DNA of 12,848 nucleotides, from the NCBI GenBank assembly GCA_002478145.1, contig DLMI01000004.1:1-12848 (forward strand). The letters run 5' to 3'. Within the stretch, counting starts at the first letter, position 1, and each line of letters starts with the position of its first letter. Under the pieces are notes generated by a model, which searched no databases, was not told where the DNA came from, and was given only the letters and a program-made list of their open reading frames with translations. Shown piece by piece: positions 1 to 7,179 of this stretch. A program made the position numbers and the translations under genes. The DNA is from Acidobacteria bacterium UBA7540. GTDB taxonomy: Bacteria; Acidobacteriota; Terriglobia; UBA7540.

Positions 1-815
1 CTGCCGTTTCCGAAGCTGCTGGCCAGATCGAGGGCGCCCACGTCCGGGAATTGCGGCGTCGCGCGAGCCAGCGACAAGGCCAGGACGCGCGAGGCGCCCG
101 CCCGCTTGAGGGCGGCGGCGCAAGCGGAAAGAGTCGCCCCGGTAGTCATCACGTCATCGACCACCACAACTGTACGGTTACGCACATCTTCGGGCCGGCC
201 CACGGAAAAGACGCCGCTAACATTCTCGCGCCGCGCGCTCACACTCAGGCCCAATTGCGGAACAGTGGCGCGAATGCGTCGCAGGGAACCCGCCACCAAT
301 CGCAATCCGCTCTCTTCTTTTCGGAGACTTCTTACCAGACCTTTCGCCAGCAGTTCAGCTTGGTTGAACCCTCTTTCGCGCCTTCGGGAAGGGTGCAACG
401 GTACCGGCGCCACGATGGCTGAATCAGGCTCGGGCAGCGCCTCCCATGCCCGCGCCAAAAGCGCCCCAAGGCGGTGGCCCAGGTATTCCCGCCCGTAAAA
501 TTTCAAATGAAGGATAGCCTTGCGCAAGTTCCCGGCGTAGAGCCCATAGCTTCGCGCCATGTCGAATTCCAGTTCGCCTTGCCGGCACGAGCCGCAAAGC
601 GCGTCTACAGAGTCCACTGCCTGTAATGAGGCGAAAGGCAGACCACAACGTTCACAAGCGGGGCCGAGCCAGGGTTGAATGTTTTCCCAGCATGCCCGAC
701 ATATGGATGCGCCGCCCGGTTCCGTGAGTTCCTGCTGACACAACAGGCAATCGGTGGGGGATACTACAGCAAGCAAACTGCCGACTAGTTCCCTAAGAAT
801 GGAGGGCGTGGGCAC
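1..815 (-). CDS. comF: ComF family phosphoribosyltransferase-like protein (3' end cut by window edge)
   Basis: ComF proteins have an N-terminal Cys4 zinc-binding part and a C-terminal type I PRTase fold, and are tied to DNA uptake and processing in competent bacteria; in others the role is unclear. Read leftward, the frame shows CLLC, CRAC, CERC and CGSC cysteine pairs in the first 90 residues. It then shows VPLHPSRRRERGFNQAELLA, the ComF signature, and the PRPP-binding loop VVVVDDVMTTGATL (around 150-195). The frame stays open to base 1, so the last residues lie outside the window. No ATG precedes the zinc finger: the start is a GTG at 815 or a TTG at 776, neither with a strong ribosome site. 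The frame is open back to the stop of the upstream TraR/DksA gene, about 55 bases away, so the two are probably one transcript. Family identity is firm; the start and the biological role are not. Confidence 0.9.
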   Translation of the reverse strand, partial: MPTPSILRELVGSLLAVVSPTDCLLCQQELTEPGGASICRACWENIQPWLGPACERCGLPFASLQAVDSVDALCGSCRQGELEFDMARSYGLYAGNLRKAILHLKFYGREYLGHRLGALLARAWEALPEPDSAIVAPVPLHPSRRRERGFNQAELLAKGLVRSLRKEESGLRLVAGSLRRIRATVPQLGLSVSARRENVSGVFSVGRPEDVRNRTVVVVDDVMTTGATLSACAAALKRAGASRVLALSLARATPQFPDVGALDLASSFGNG

Positions 816-872
816 TTTGGAACTGCGGGGGAGATAGAAGACGAACCTCGCTTTCGACGCTGCTTTAGCGCG

Positions 873-1226
873 CTAGAGGAGACCCTCGTCCTGCTTTTCC
901 TGGCACTCGATGCAATGGCGTGCCCAAGGCACCGCCTCCAGGCGTTTTACCTGGACTTCCCCCTGGCAGGACACACAGAGGCCGTACGTGCCGTTTTTGA
1001 CGCGTTCCAAGGCTTCGTTGACCATCTGCAAAAGACGCCGGTTCTCGTCGCTTTGGTGGAAAAGGAACTCTTTGGTGTAGGAGTTGGCGGCCTTGTCGGC
1101 GATATCCTGAGTGGCTTCTTCGTCCGCCTCACGCCCGTCGCGCTCCGACTTCGTCACCAGTCGCAATAACTCGTCTTGCGTCGTGACCAGGCGCTTCTTG
1201 TAGTATTCGACTTTCTTCTTGTCCAT
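873..1226 (-). CDS. TraR/DksA-type C4 zinc-finger protein
   Basis: 117 residues from the ATG. DksA-type proteins insert a coiled-coil hairpin into the RNA polymerase secondary channel and, with ppGpp, tune promoters. Seen here: a charged helical N-terminal half, then DIADKA (residues 41-46), which fits the DxxDxA tip motif of DksA, then a C4 zinc finger CVSC (84-87) and CIEC (105-108). It is shorter than E. coli DksA (about 150 residues), as is common for TraR/DksA-like members. I chose the ATG at 1226 over an upstream in-frame TTG at 1247 because AAAAAGG lies six bases before it. A TTGACA-17-TAAGAT promoter lies about 40 bases upstream, and comF follows in the same direction. Retention of the tip motif supports RNA polymerase binding, but whether it is the main DksA or a paralogue cannot be told here. 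Confidence 0.9.
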   Translation of the reverse strand: MDKKKVEYYKKRLVTTQDELLRLVTKSERDGREADEEATQDIADKAANSYTKEFLFHQSDENRRLLQMVNEALERVKNGTYGLCVSCQGEVQVKRLEAVPWARHCIECQEKQDEGLL

Positions 1227-1265
1227 GTCCAACCTTTTTGCCGCCAAACGAGCTACAACAATTTA

Positions 1266-1294
1266 ATCTTATGAGGCACAGTGCAAACTGTCAA
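1266..1294 (-). promoter_or_regulatory. sigma70-like promoter for the zinc-finger/comF operon
   Basis: On the minus strand there is a perfect TTGACA (1289-1294), a 17-base spacer and TAAGAT (1266-1271; four of six consensus bases). It ends 39 bases before the chosen ATG. It lies in the divergent gap to the dodecin gene, and no other good candidate was seen for the leftward operon. Confidence 0.6.
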
Positions 1295-1389
1295 GCATAC
1301 GCCGTGCCACAATTCAGGTCTCTCTAGGCGGCCTTTTGGAGTTAGAATGCATCGCTACAGGCAAAGCAAATTGACCAAGGAGAAACACA

Positions 1390-1596
1390 ATGCCGGGAAC
1401 ATACAAAATCACAGAGCTGGTGGGAACCTCACCCACGAGTTTTGCCGAAGCTACAAAGGCAGCCGTTGCGGAAGCGGCAAAAACGTTGCGAAACATGGAT
1501 TGGTTCGAGGTTGTGGCGGAACGGGGCAAGATCAAAGACGGTGCGGTGGCGGAATTCCAAGTCACCATTAAAATTGGGTTCAGAATCGAAAGATAA
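1390..1596 (+). CDS. Dodecin family flavin-binding protein
   Basis: 68 residues, the usual dodecin length. Dodecins form hollow dodecamers that bind flavins (FMN, riboflavin or lumichrome) and buffer free flavin in the cytoplasm. The sequence follows the family pattern throughout: a first strand YKITELVGTSP, a helix with repeated Ala-Glu-Ala (FAEATKAAVAEAAKTL), then NMDWFEVVAERGKI with the Trp expected to stack on the flavin, and a final strand pair AEFQVTIKIGFRIE. The start is well set: AAGGAG lies eight bases before the ATG. A possible -10 (TAGAAT, 1343-1348) is present but no convincing -35 was found. It stands alone, divergent from the zinc-finger/comF pair and convergent with the DUF123 gene. 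Confidence 0.93.
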   Translation: MPGTYKITELVGTSPTSFAEATKAAVAEAAKTLRNMDWFEVVAERGKIKDGAVAEFQVTIKIGFRIER

Positions 1597-1651
1597 CAGA
1601 ATCCGCAAGCTCATCCGGGGGCGCCGGGAGAGGCATTCACCTGTTAGTGTG

Positions 1652-2248
1652 TCAGACCGGGAAGGGCAAGTCAAAATGCAAATCGTCCCGCAGGGCGGGA
1701 TCAAATGGCAAAATTCCATCGGATTTCACATTTGCCATTTGCCTTTTGACCTTTGACCTTTGACTTTTGACCTGCCCGCTTCGCCGCCTCGTAGTGTTGT
1801 GAACGACAAAGACGGGCGATGCCTTTCCCGCCCGTACACTCCCTTGCGCTTTCTGCCGAAACTCCTTGAAGGATGGCCGCCTCGTGAAGAAGAAGAGGTG
1901 CGTCTTGCACCTGCAATCCGACGAGCCGAATCCTGCAATGGGAACAGAGGCTCCCCGCAGCGCGCGGATAACGCGAGCCCATCGATGCTCGCGACAAACC
2001 CGGTCGTGAGAATACCAAATCCGGTCGAGACAGGTATGGGGTCGCAGGTAATCAATGTGCCAGTGAGGTCGCAGCGACACCTTCTGATGGTGCGCGACGC
2101 GGGCTCGGACACCTCCCGGCCCGACCGCGCTGCCCACGTAGACATAGAAACCTCGTCGAAGCTGCAATGGGCCGAGCTTCCCTATTTGGACCGGCCCTTC
2201 TTGGGAACAGAAGAGGATTAAAGCGTAGGCGCCGCCTTCTGCTGTCAT
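1652..2248 (-). CDS. DUF123 (GIY-YIG-related) protein with repeat-encoded C-terminus
   Basis: 198 residues from the chosen ATG. The N-terminal ~120 residues fit the DUF123 family: GGAYALILF, then IGKLGPLQLRRGFYVYVGSA (related to the GIY-YIG core), then RPHWHIDYLR and GFGSSDCRCKTHLFFF, both typical of the family. Members are small and mostly uncharacterised; they are also found fused to endonuclease III. No enzymatic role is established here. Starts upstream are possible (ATG at 2287 with AAGGG 11 bases before; TTG at 2305); I preferred the ATG nearest the domain. After about residue 155 the frame reads through the TTTGACC heptamer array and a hairpin to a stop at 1652. This tail is unlikely to be ancestral: the repeat probably replaced the original 3' end. 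It is convergent with the dodecin gene. Confidence 0.75.
   Translation of the reverse strand: MTAEGGAYALILFCSQEGPVQIGKLGPLQLRRGFYVYVGSAVGPGGVRARVAHHQKVSLRPHWHIDYLRPHTCLDRIWYSHDRVCREHRWARVIRALRGASVPIAGFGSSDCRCKTHLFFFTRRPSFKEFRQKAQGSVRAGKASPVFVVHNTTRRRSGQVKSQRSKVKRQMANVKSDGILPFDPALRDDLHFDLPFPV
1686..1700 (+). terminator. Small hairpin after the dodecin gene (weak terminator candidate)
   Basis: TCCCGC-AGG-GCGGGA gives a six-base stem with a three-base loop, 90 bases after the dodecin stop. It is followed by TCAAATGG rather than a T run, so intrinsic termination is doubtful. It also lies inside the 3' tail of the DUF123 reading frame on the other strand. Confidence 0.2.
1731..1772 (+). repeat. 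Heptamer tandem array, unit TTTGACC
   Basis: Six perfect-length units in a row: TTTGCCA, TTTGCCT, TTTGACC twice, TTTGACT, TTTGACC. The array lies within the 3' end of the leftward DUF123 frame, where it encodes a Lys/Val/Ser-rich tail. It shares its 7-base period, but not its unit sequence, with the arrays near 6634, 10530 and 11802. Confidence 0.9.
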
Positions 2249-2392
2249 GATCGTTCTGCTCGTCGCTGTCGCCGCAGCCGCAGGCATGGGGTCAGTGCCC
2301 TTCAACTCCGAAACGCGAGTTTATGTGAAGCCTCGCTTGCCGGCAACTTCCAAATTCCGCTGTACAGTATAGGAGTATCGTGGAGAAGAAGC

Positions 2393-2865
2393 GGCTTAAC
2401 AGGCTGCGGAAAACTCGTAGGCGCTGTCATTCTGAGCATGCATAGCCTAGAATGGCTATCCATGATGTCAGAAACGGGCGCCACGGGGCAACACAGAAGG
2501 GTAGTTTTTTCGTGCCCTGCAAGGGCACAAGATAGTAGCCGGGGCAACGCCCCCGGAATCCGCAACGCTCGTTCCCCGACCCTGAAGGGGTCGTATTCCC
2601 TTGGGCCGCAAGACCGGAGTGACGTCACCCGAATTCGATCCCGCGCCTGCGGGATCGGACCTTAGGGGGGACCGTTTTCCGGGGGCGTTGCCCCCGGCTA
2701 CTGTATCAATCCCCTGCGGGGATCAAGGATGGAACATGCCGAGGACGTTCTGGGGGCGGGATCAGAATAGGAGCGAAGGACTCAGAATGACAGCAAAGGG
2801 CTCAGAATGAGAGCGAAGTCCTCAGGATGACAACACGGAAGCGTTTTTCCGCAGGCTGTTAAGCC
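2393..2865. mobile_element. MITE-like non-coding element with terminal inverted repeats
   Basis: The ends are a 21-base inverted repeat with one mismatch: GGCTTAACAG-N-CTGCGGAAAA at 2393-2413 and its complement ending at 2865. Just inside both ends are copies of TGTCATTCTGAG or TGTCATCCTGAG pointing inward. The interior (about 430 bases) has no convincing gene but carries a second, nested inverted repeat: AGTAGCCGGGG...CGGAA at 2534-2558 and its complement at 2677-2702, with one inserted base. Short GC-rich palindromes (GATCCCGC...GCGGGATC, 2637-2656) also occur. No clear target-site duplication was seen. It ends eight bases before the kduD ribosome site, so it may have displaced the native kduD promoter. 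Confidence 0.65.
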
Positions 2866-2888
2866 TGAAGAGGAGGTAGCAAAGCGAA

Positions 2889-3659
2889 ATGCACATTCTT
2901 GACCAGTTCAAACTCGAGGGCAAAATCGCCTTGGTGACGGGTTGCAGGCGCGGAATCGGGAAGGCCATGGCTTTGGCTCTGGCAGAGGCCGGAGCAGATA
3001 TTATCGGGGTCAGCGCCTCGCTGGAGAAAACCGGCAGCCAGGTGGAACGGGAGGTTCGGGCGCTGGGCAGAGACTTCCGTGGTTATGGCTGCGACTTCAG
3101 CAACCGCAAGGCTCTTTATGCCTTCATCAAACAGGTGCAGACCGATTTTCCAACCATCGATATCCTGGTGAACAATGCCGGGACCATTTTGCGCAAACCT
3201 GCCGTCGAATACCCGGACGAATATTGGGATAAATCGATTGAAGTCAACCTCAGCGCGCAGTTTATTCTGAGCCGGGAGATCGGAAAACGGATGGTAGAGA
3301 GAGGCCAAGGCAAGATCATCTTCACGGCTTCCCTTTTTGCGTTTCAGGGCGGCATCCTGGTTCCGGGCTATGCGGCCAGCAAGGGCGGTGTGGGTCAACT
3401 TGCCAAGGCCCTGGCGAACGAATGGGCGGGGAAAGGCGTCAACGTCAACGCCATCGCGCCCGGTTATATCAGCACCGATAACACGGAGGCGCTGCGAAAT
3501 GACCCGCAGCGCGCCCCGGCCATCTTGGCTCGAATCCCCGCCGGGCGCTGGGGCGAACCCGAGGACCTCAAGGGAGCCGTTGTATTCCTTGCCTCCTCTG
3601 CCTCGAATTACGTCCACGGTTCCATCCTCACGGTCGATGGCGGTTGGATGGCCAGGTAA
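2889..3659 (+). CDS. kduD: KduD-type short-chain dehydrogenase (2-deoxy-D-gluconate 3-dehydrogenase-like)
   Basis: 256 residues, a normal classical-SDR length. KduD acts late in pectin/uronate breakdown, interconverting 2,5-diketo-3-deoxygluconate and 2-keto-3-deoxygluconate with NAD(H) in the cytoplasm. Seen: the nucleotide motif TGCRRGIG (17-24), NNAG (95-98), Asn120, and the catalytic Ser148, Tyr161 and Lys165 (PGYAASKGG). KduD-like stretches are FQGGILVPGYAASK, ANEWA, NVNAIAPGYISTDNT, RIPAGRWGEPEDL and a VDGGWMAR end. AGGAGG at 2872-2877 precedes the ATG with a slightly long spacing. It stands alone; no kduI or other uronate genes lie nearby, so a related sugar-dehydrogenase role (for example gluconate 5-dehydrogenase) is possible. 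The upstream region is the MITE-like element and the downstream region is a repeat block. Confidence 0.85.
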   Translation: MHILDQFKLEGKIALVTGCRRGIGKAMALALAEAGADIIGVSASLEKTGSQVEREVRALGRDFRGYGCDFSNRKALYAFIKQVQTDFPTIDILVNNAGTILRKPAVEYPDEYWDKSIEVNLSAQFILSREIGKRMVERGQGKIIFTASLFAFQGGILVPGYAASKGGVGQLAKALANEWAGKGVNVNAIAPGYISTDNTEALRNDPQRAPAILARIPAGRWGEPEDLKGAVVFLASSASNYVHGSILTVDGGWMAR

Positions 3660-3686
3660 GCCTTGGGAAACGGGCCCATGATCTCA

Positions 3687-3702
3687 CCGGGGGAAACCCC
3701 GG
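3687..3702 (+). terminator. GAAA-loop hairpin after kduD
   Basis: CCGGGG-GAAA-CCCCGG is a six-base GC stem closed by a stable GAAA tetraloop, starting 28 bases after the kduD stop. No T run follows, so it may end transcription poorly or simply protect the mRNA 3' end. Confidence 0.4.
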
Positions 3703-3708
3703 GCCCGC

Positions 3709-3944
3709 TCGTAGAGGAAAACGCCACACCGCCTGTCATTCGTAGAGGATAACCCCGCCGTGTGTCATTCTGAGCGGAGCGCAGCGTAGCGAAGAATCTC
3801 GCTCTGGACTCTGAAGTCTGATACGGCTTGTTCGTCATTCGCAGAAGAAAACGTCACAGCCTGTCATTCGTAGAGGAAAACGCCACCGCCTGTCATTCTG
3901 AGCATGCATAGCCGAAGACGGCTATCCGTGATGTCAGAAACGGG
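3709..3944 (+). repeat. Block of dispersed TGTCATTC repeats, including a second copy of a 55-base structured repeat
   Basis: Several diverged copies of a unit of the form CCTGTCATTCGTAGAGGAAAACGCC lie here, starting near 3709, 3742, 3834 and 3870. Between them (3762-3803) is TGTCATTCTGAGCGGAGCGC... running to GAATCTC. The last part, 3890-3944, matches 2424-2478 inside the MITE-like element over 55 bases with six differences. No gene was found in 3660-4253. Confidence 0.8.
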
Positions 3945-3959
3945 TACTGAAAGGGAGGA

Positions 3960-4075
3960 TTGATGGGGCCGTGGCAGGCCCCGGCAGGGGCCCACCCTGA
4001 GTAGCCGCAGGTTTGAACCTGCGGATAGCAAAGCCCCCCCGGTCGCCCAACCCCGACGGGGTTGACCCTACGAAG
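3960..4075. repeat. Cluster of GC-rich hairpins
   Basis: Three stem-forming sequences follow one another: GGGGCC...GGCCCC (3965-3983), the 20-base palindrome CCGCAGGTTTGAACCTGCGG (4005-4024), and CAACCCC-GAC-GGGGTTG (4048-4064). None is followed by a T tract and no reading frame is convincing. They look like dispersed palindromic repeats rather than a terminator. Confidence 0.55.
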
Positions 4076-4133
4076 GTCCGGCCCCTCCAGCGCCGGAACG
4101 AGCTCGCGGACGTTTGGATGAGTAATATAAGAG

Positions 4134-4161
4134 TTGACACCGCCAGAGTACTGGATGTAAA
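4134..4161 (+). promoter_or_regulatory. Candidate promoter for the GH44 lipoprotein gene
   Basis: A perfect TTGACA at 4134-4139, a 16-base spacer and TGTAAA at 4156-4161 (four of six -10 bases). This leaves an untranslated leader of roughly 85 bases that contains a hairpin-forming GGGGCTTCC...GGAAGATGCCCC (about 4189-4214). The -10 is only fair, so this is a suggestion. Confidence 0.4.
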
Positions 4162-4253
4162 AGGGGGCAGGTTCGGAGACTCGCTTGATGGGGCTTCCGC
4201 CGGGGAAGATGCCCCGTCAGAAGCCTGAGATTTGAGCGGGTGCAGAGGGTAAT

Positions 4254-6587
4254 ATGAAGGCTTTGGGGTGCAAGGCGGCAGCTTGGATAGGGATAGGGCT
4301 GAGCGTGTTGCTGTCGGCTTGCGGTGGGGGTGGCGGTGGCTACCACCTAACCCTCCCTCCAGTCACCTACGTGCTGATGGTAAACTCGACCAACCCTTCG
4401 AGCGGCGTGGCGATCACGGTTTCTCCCAACGACGTCAACAACGACGGAAACGGCACCACCAGCTTCACGCGCACGTATGACTCCGGGGCCACGGTGACTC
4501 TGTCGGCGCCGGCCACGGCGAGCGGAAATCCATTCTCCTCGTGGAGCGGATGCACGAGCGCCAGCACCGTGACCTGCACCGTGACGATGAGCAGCAACAC
4601 CACCGTCACGGCCAACTACACTCAATCGGCGATCACCTCGGTGACGGTAGCGCCGAATTCCCCAACCGCAACCATTGGAACCCAGGTGCAGTTCACGGCC
4701 ACGGTGGCGGGAACGGGCAACTTCTCCACCACCGTCACCTGGGAGGTGAGGTTGCTTTCCTCCTGGACAGGCAGCATCGGCTCGATCAGCAGCAGCGGGC
4801 TGTATGAGACGCCCTACCCGGCGCCGGCTTACGTAACGGTTACGGCCACCAGCACTCAGGACACGACCAAGAGCGGCAGTGCGACGGTGACGCTCCAGCC
4901 TCCGGCGGCGGCGGCCGGCCCGGCGCTGACGGTGGACGTCGGCAACCAGACCCATGCCATTAGTCCTTACATCTATGGCATGGATGCATACGGCTTTGTC
5001 AATTCCGTGGACGGGGCTGCCAACCCCGCGGTCCTTCGCTGGGGCGGAGACAACACCTCCCGCTACAACTATTCGAATGGCAACACCAACTCCGCCAGCG
5101 ACTACTACTTCGAAAACCAGTCCAGCGTCGCCGGCATGCCCGGCACGCCGGAGGCGGGCGAGTTCAACGACTTGGTAAGTCTCGATCAATCCATCGGGGC
5201 CATCACCCTGGGCACGGTGCCCGTGCTCGGCTGGGTGGCGAACAACACCGCCACGGCCTGTAGCTTCCCGGTGTCGACGTACCCCGATCAGCAAGAAGTG
5301 TCCCCCGACGGCCGCGGCTGCGGCAATGGCGTGCTGGCTGACGGGAGCGACATAACCGGCAACAATCCTGATGTCACCAGCAACCAAGAGGGACCCGCGT
5401 GGGCTGGCCAATGGGTGAGTTCCCTGGTGAACACGTTCGGCACGGCGGCGAGTGGACATGGCGTAGCCATCTACGACCTGGACAACGAGCCCAGTTGGTG
5501 GGATGCGGTGCATCGCGACGTGCATCCGCTGCCCTTCACCTATGACGAGGTGACGAACAACGGCATTCAAACCGCCCTGGCCATCAAGACTGCCGATCCG
5601 ACCGCCCAAGTGAGCGGTCCGGTGATGGATTATTGGTGGGATTACTTCTATTCCAAGCTGGATGTTGAGTCCGGATGGAGTTCGGGAAGCCCGTGCTATG
5701 AGCCGTGGAGCAATCCGGTCGACCGGGAGGCACACGGAGGCGCCCCATTCATCGAGTACTATCTCCAGCAGTTCGCGGCCTACGAAAACACCAACGCCAT
5801 CCGCCTGCTGGACTACCTGGACCTGCACACCTATTTCGCCGCCGACTATAACGGCTCCTCCGTCGCTTTCACCACCGCGGGAGACACCGGAGAGCAAGAG
5901 GCGCGGTTGAACTCGACGCGCGTGTTCTGGGACCCGACGTATACCGATCCCAATTACCCGCAACCGAACTACATCACCGATCCGAACCACACGACAAGCT
6001 GCTCGCCCCCGGCGCAAGCCCCGCAACTGATTCCCATGATGCAGACGTGGGTTGCGGAAGATTACCCCGGCACCAAGACGGCGATCACAGAGTACAACTG
6101 GGGCGGGCAGGAGCATATCAACGGCGCACTGGCGCAGGCGGACATTCTTGGCATCTTCGGAGAATACGGCCTCGACTTGGGTACCCTCTGGGGCGCTCCG
6201 GACGCATCGCAGGTCCCCGGCCTGATGGCCTTCGAGATCTACCGCAACTACGACGGGAATGGCTCGAAGTTCGGGGACGAGGCTCTGGCTTCGACCAGCA
6301 AGGCCCAGAGCCAGCTCTCGGTGTACGGCGCGCTGCGGTCCACAGACCAGGCGGTGACCGTGGTGGTGATCAACAAGACTTACGGCGATCTGACCGCGAC
6401 CCTCTCGCTGGACAACCTGACACCGAACGGCTCGGCGCAGGTTTTCCTCTATAGCAACGCCAACCTGGGCGCAATCGTGGCGCAACCCCCCCTGACGGTG
6501 ACGCCACCCTCCGGGGGCGGAACGGCAAGCACAATCAGCACCACTTTTCCCGCGCAGTCGATCACCTTGTTGGTGGTGCCGCAGTAA
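4254..6587 (+). CDS. Secreted lipoprotein with glycoside hydrolase family 44 catalytic domain
   Basis: 777 residues. A lipoprotein signal (MKALG to LLSAC, lipid-modified Cys23) is followed by a six-Gly linker. No Asp follows the Cys, so by the E. coli rule outer-membrane placement is likely. Residues ~38-124 form a Thr/Ser-rich bacterial repeat domain, ~127-214 an Ig-like domain (VTVAPNSPTATIGTQVQFTA), ~224-680 the GH44 catalytic domain, and the rest a beta-sandwich. GH44 enzymes are retaining endo-beta-1,4-glucanases/xyloglucanases. GH44-like features are RWGGDNTSRYN and YYFENQS. The predicted acid/base is Glu412 in DLDNEPSWW, and the nucleophile is Glu613 in ITEYNWGGQEHINGALAQAD. The gap between them (201) is longer than I recall for clostridial enzymes, suggesting loop insertions. 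The ribosome site AGAGGG precedes the ATG. The 712-residue antisense open frame is a codon-bias shadow. Confidence 0.9.
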   Translation: MKALGCKAAAWIGIGLSVLLSACGGGGGGYHLTLPPVTYVLMVNSTNPSSGVAITVSPNDVNNDGNGTTSFTRTYDSGATVTLSAPATASGNPFSSWSGCTSASTVTCTVTMSSNTTVTANYTQSAITSVTVAPNSPTATIGTQVQFTATVAGTGNFSTTVTWEVRLLSSWTGSIGSISSSGLYETPYPAPAYVTVTATSTQDTTKSGSATVTLQPPAAAAGPALTVDVGNQTHAISPYIYGMDAYGFVNSVDGAANPAVLRWGGDNTSRYNYSNGNTNSASDYYFENQSSVAGMPGTPEAGEFNDLVSLDQSIGAITLGTVPVLGWVANNTATACSFPVSTYPDQQEVSPDGRGCGNGVLADGSDITGNNPDVTSNQEGPAWAGQWVSSLVNTFGTAASGHGVAIYDLDNEPSWWDAVHRDVHPLPFTYDEVTNNGIQTALAIKTADPTAQVSGPVMDYWWDYFYSKLDVESGWSSGSPCYEPWSNPVDREAHGGAPFIEYYLQQFAAYENTNAIRLLDYLDLHTYFAADYNGSSVAFTTAGDTGEQEARLNSTRVFWDPTYTDPNYPQPNYITDPNHTTSCSPPAQAPQLIPMMQTWVAEDYPGTKTAITEYNWGGQEHINGALAQADILGIFGEYGLDLGTLWGAPDASQVPGLMAFEIYRNYDGNGSKFGDEALASTSKAQSQLSVYGALRSTDQAVTVVVINKTYGDLTATLSLDNLTPNGSAQVFLYSNANLGAIVAQPPLTVTPPSGGGTASTISTTFPAQSITLLVVPQ

Positions 6588-6633
6588 TAAGCGCCTGTCG
6601 CGGCGCCCGTCCGACGAAGCTTTGGCCTTTTCA

Positions 6634-6703
6634 TTCCCTGTTCCCTCTTCCCTATTCCCTGTTCCCTGTTCCCTGTTCCCTCTTCCCTGTTCTCTGTTCC
6701 CTA
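6634..6703 (+). repeat. Heptamer tandem array, unit TTCCCTG
   Basis: Ten consecutive 7-base units (TTCCCTG with last-base variants C or A, and one TTCTCTG), exactly 70 bases, starting 47 bases after the GH44 stop. It is pyrimidine-only apart from the last position of the unit. It has no open frame of interest and no terminator hairpin. It is likely length-variable between strains. Confidence 0.95.
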
Positions 6704-6783
6704 TTCGACAGAAGTAATCAGTCGTCAGGTCTCAGCTATCGGTAAGAAAGACGAACACTAACCGCGCGCAAACGTTCTTCAAA

Positions 6784-6814
6784 TGAGTCAATGACCAGGT
6801 GAATCAATGACTCA
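6784..6814. promoter_or_regulatory. Inverted repeat around a small ORF start (possible operator)
   Basis: TGAGTCAATGA (6784-6794) and TCAATGACTCA (6804-6814) are inverted with one mismatch and a nine-base spacer. The right arm covers the ATG of the small ORF at 6807. An arrangement like this could bind a dimeric regulator or fold over the start, but there is no regulator gene beside it. Confidence 0.3.
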
Positions 6815-7037
6815 ATCCGGTGGGCCGCTTCTTCGCTCCCCCTGTACGCGCCGCAGACCGCAGCGCGTGATGCGGACGGCACCGGCGCGCTCGCCCATGG
6901 CCCGGAAGTCTATCGGCAGCGAGATTGAGGCGTCGATCCTTGAGCAGGAACCTCTGATGCTGGACATAGCCGCCGCTCGCTTGAGCCGCAACGAACTTGT
7001 CGCCTGGCTTCGCGAACACGTTCGGTCCCTTCCCTGA
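6807..7037 (+). CDS. Doubtful small hypothetical ORF
   Basis: 76 residues; no family recognised. The first 30 residues are Arg/Pro-rich and look non-coding, while the C-terminal half is a plausible amphipathic helical segment (IEASILEQEPLMLDIAAARL, then a WLREH segment). AGGTG lies seven bases before the ATG, and an alternative ATG lies at residue 31. An antisense open frame of similar size overlaps it. I list it because it is the only candidate in the 590 bases between the GH44 gene and the FIG-motif gene. The region otherwise shows only the heptamer array and a small GGGCCC...GGGCCC hairpin near 7063-7081. Confidence 0.2.
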   Translation: MTQSGGPLLRSPCTRRRPQRVMRTAPARSPMARKSIGSEIEASILEQEPLMLDIAAARLSRNELVAWLREHVRSLP

Positions 7038-7179
7038 TGGGTCGCCGGCGTGTGACGACTTGGGCCCTTAGGCCGGGCCCGCTTTTCGCCGTCGGTCGCA
7101 GCGCCCGGCTAGGCCTTTGTCAGACGGGATCTCCCGTACCCCGTCTCTTCCTCATCCTTCTGTCCTTGTGGTTATGAAA

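Noticed and set aside
1760..2221. 153-residue plus-strand open frame
   Set aside because: Antisense to the DUF123 domain, which is recognisable on the minus strand.
2393..2865. Insertion sequence with its own transposase
   Set aside because: No transposase frame lies between the inverted ends; at most a non-autonomous element.
2859..3617. 252-residue open frame antisense to kduD
   Set aside because: No family features; kduD on the plus strand has all SDR motifs and a ribosome site.
4347..6485. 712-residue open frame on the minus strand across the GH44 gene
   Set aside because: It is antisense to a gene with clear catalytic motifs, is Arg/Val/Gly-rich without recognisable domains, and is a usual by-product of GC-rich codon use.
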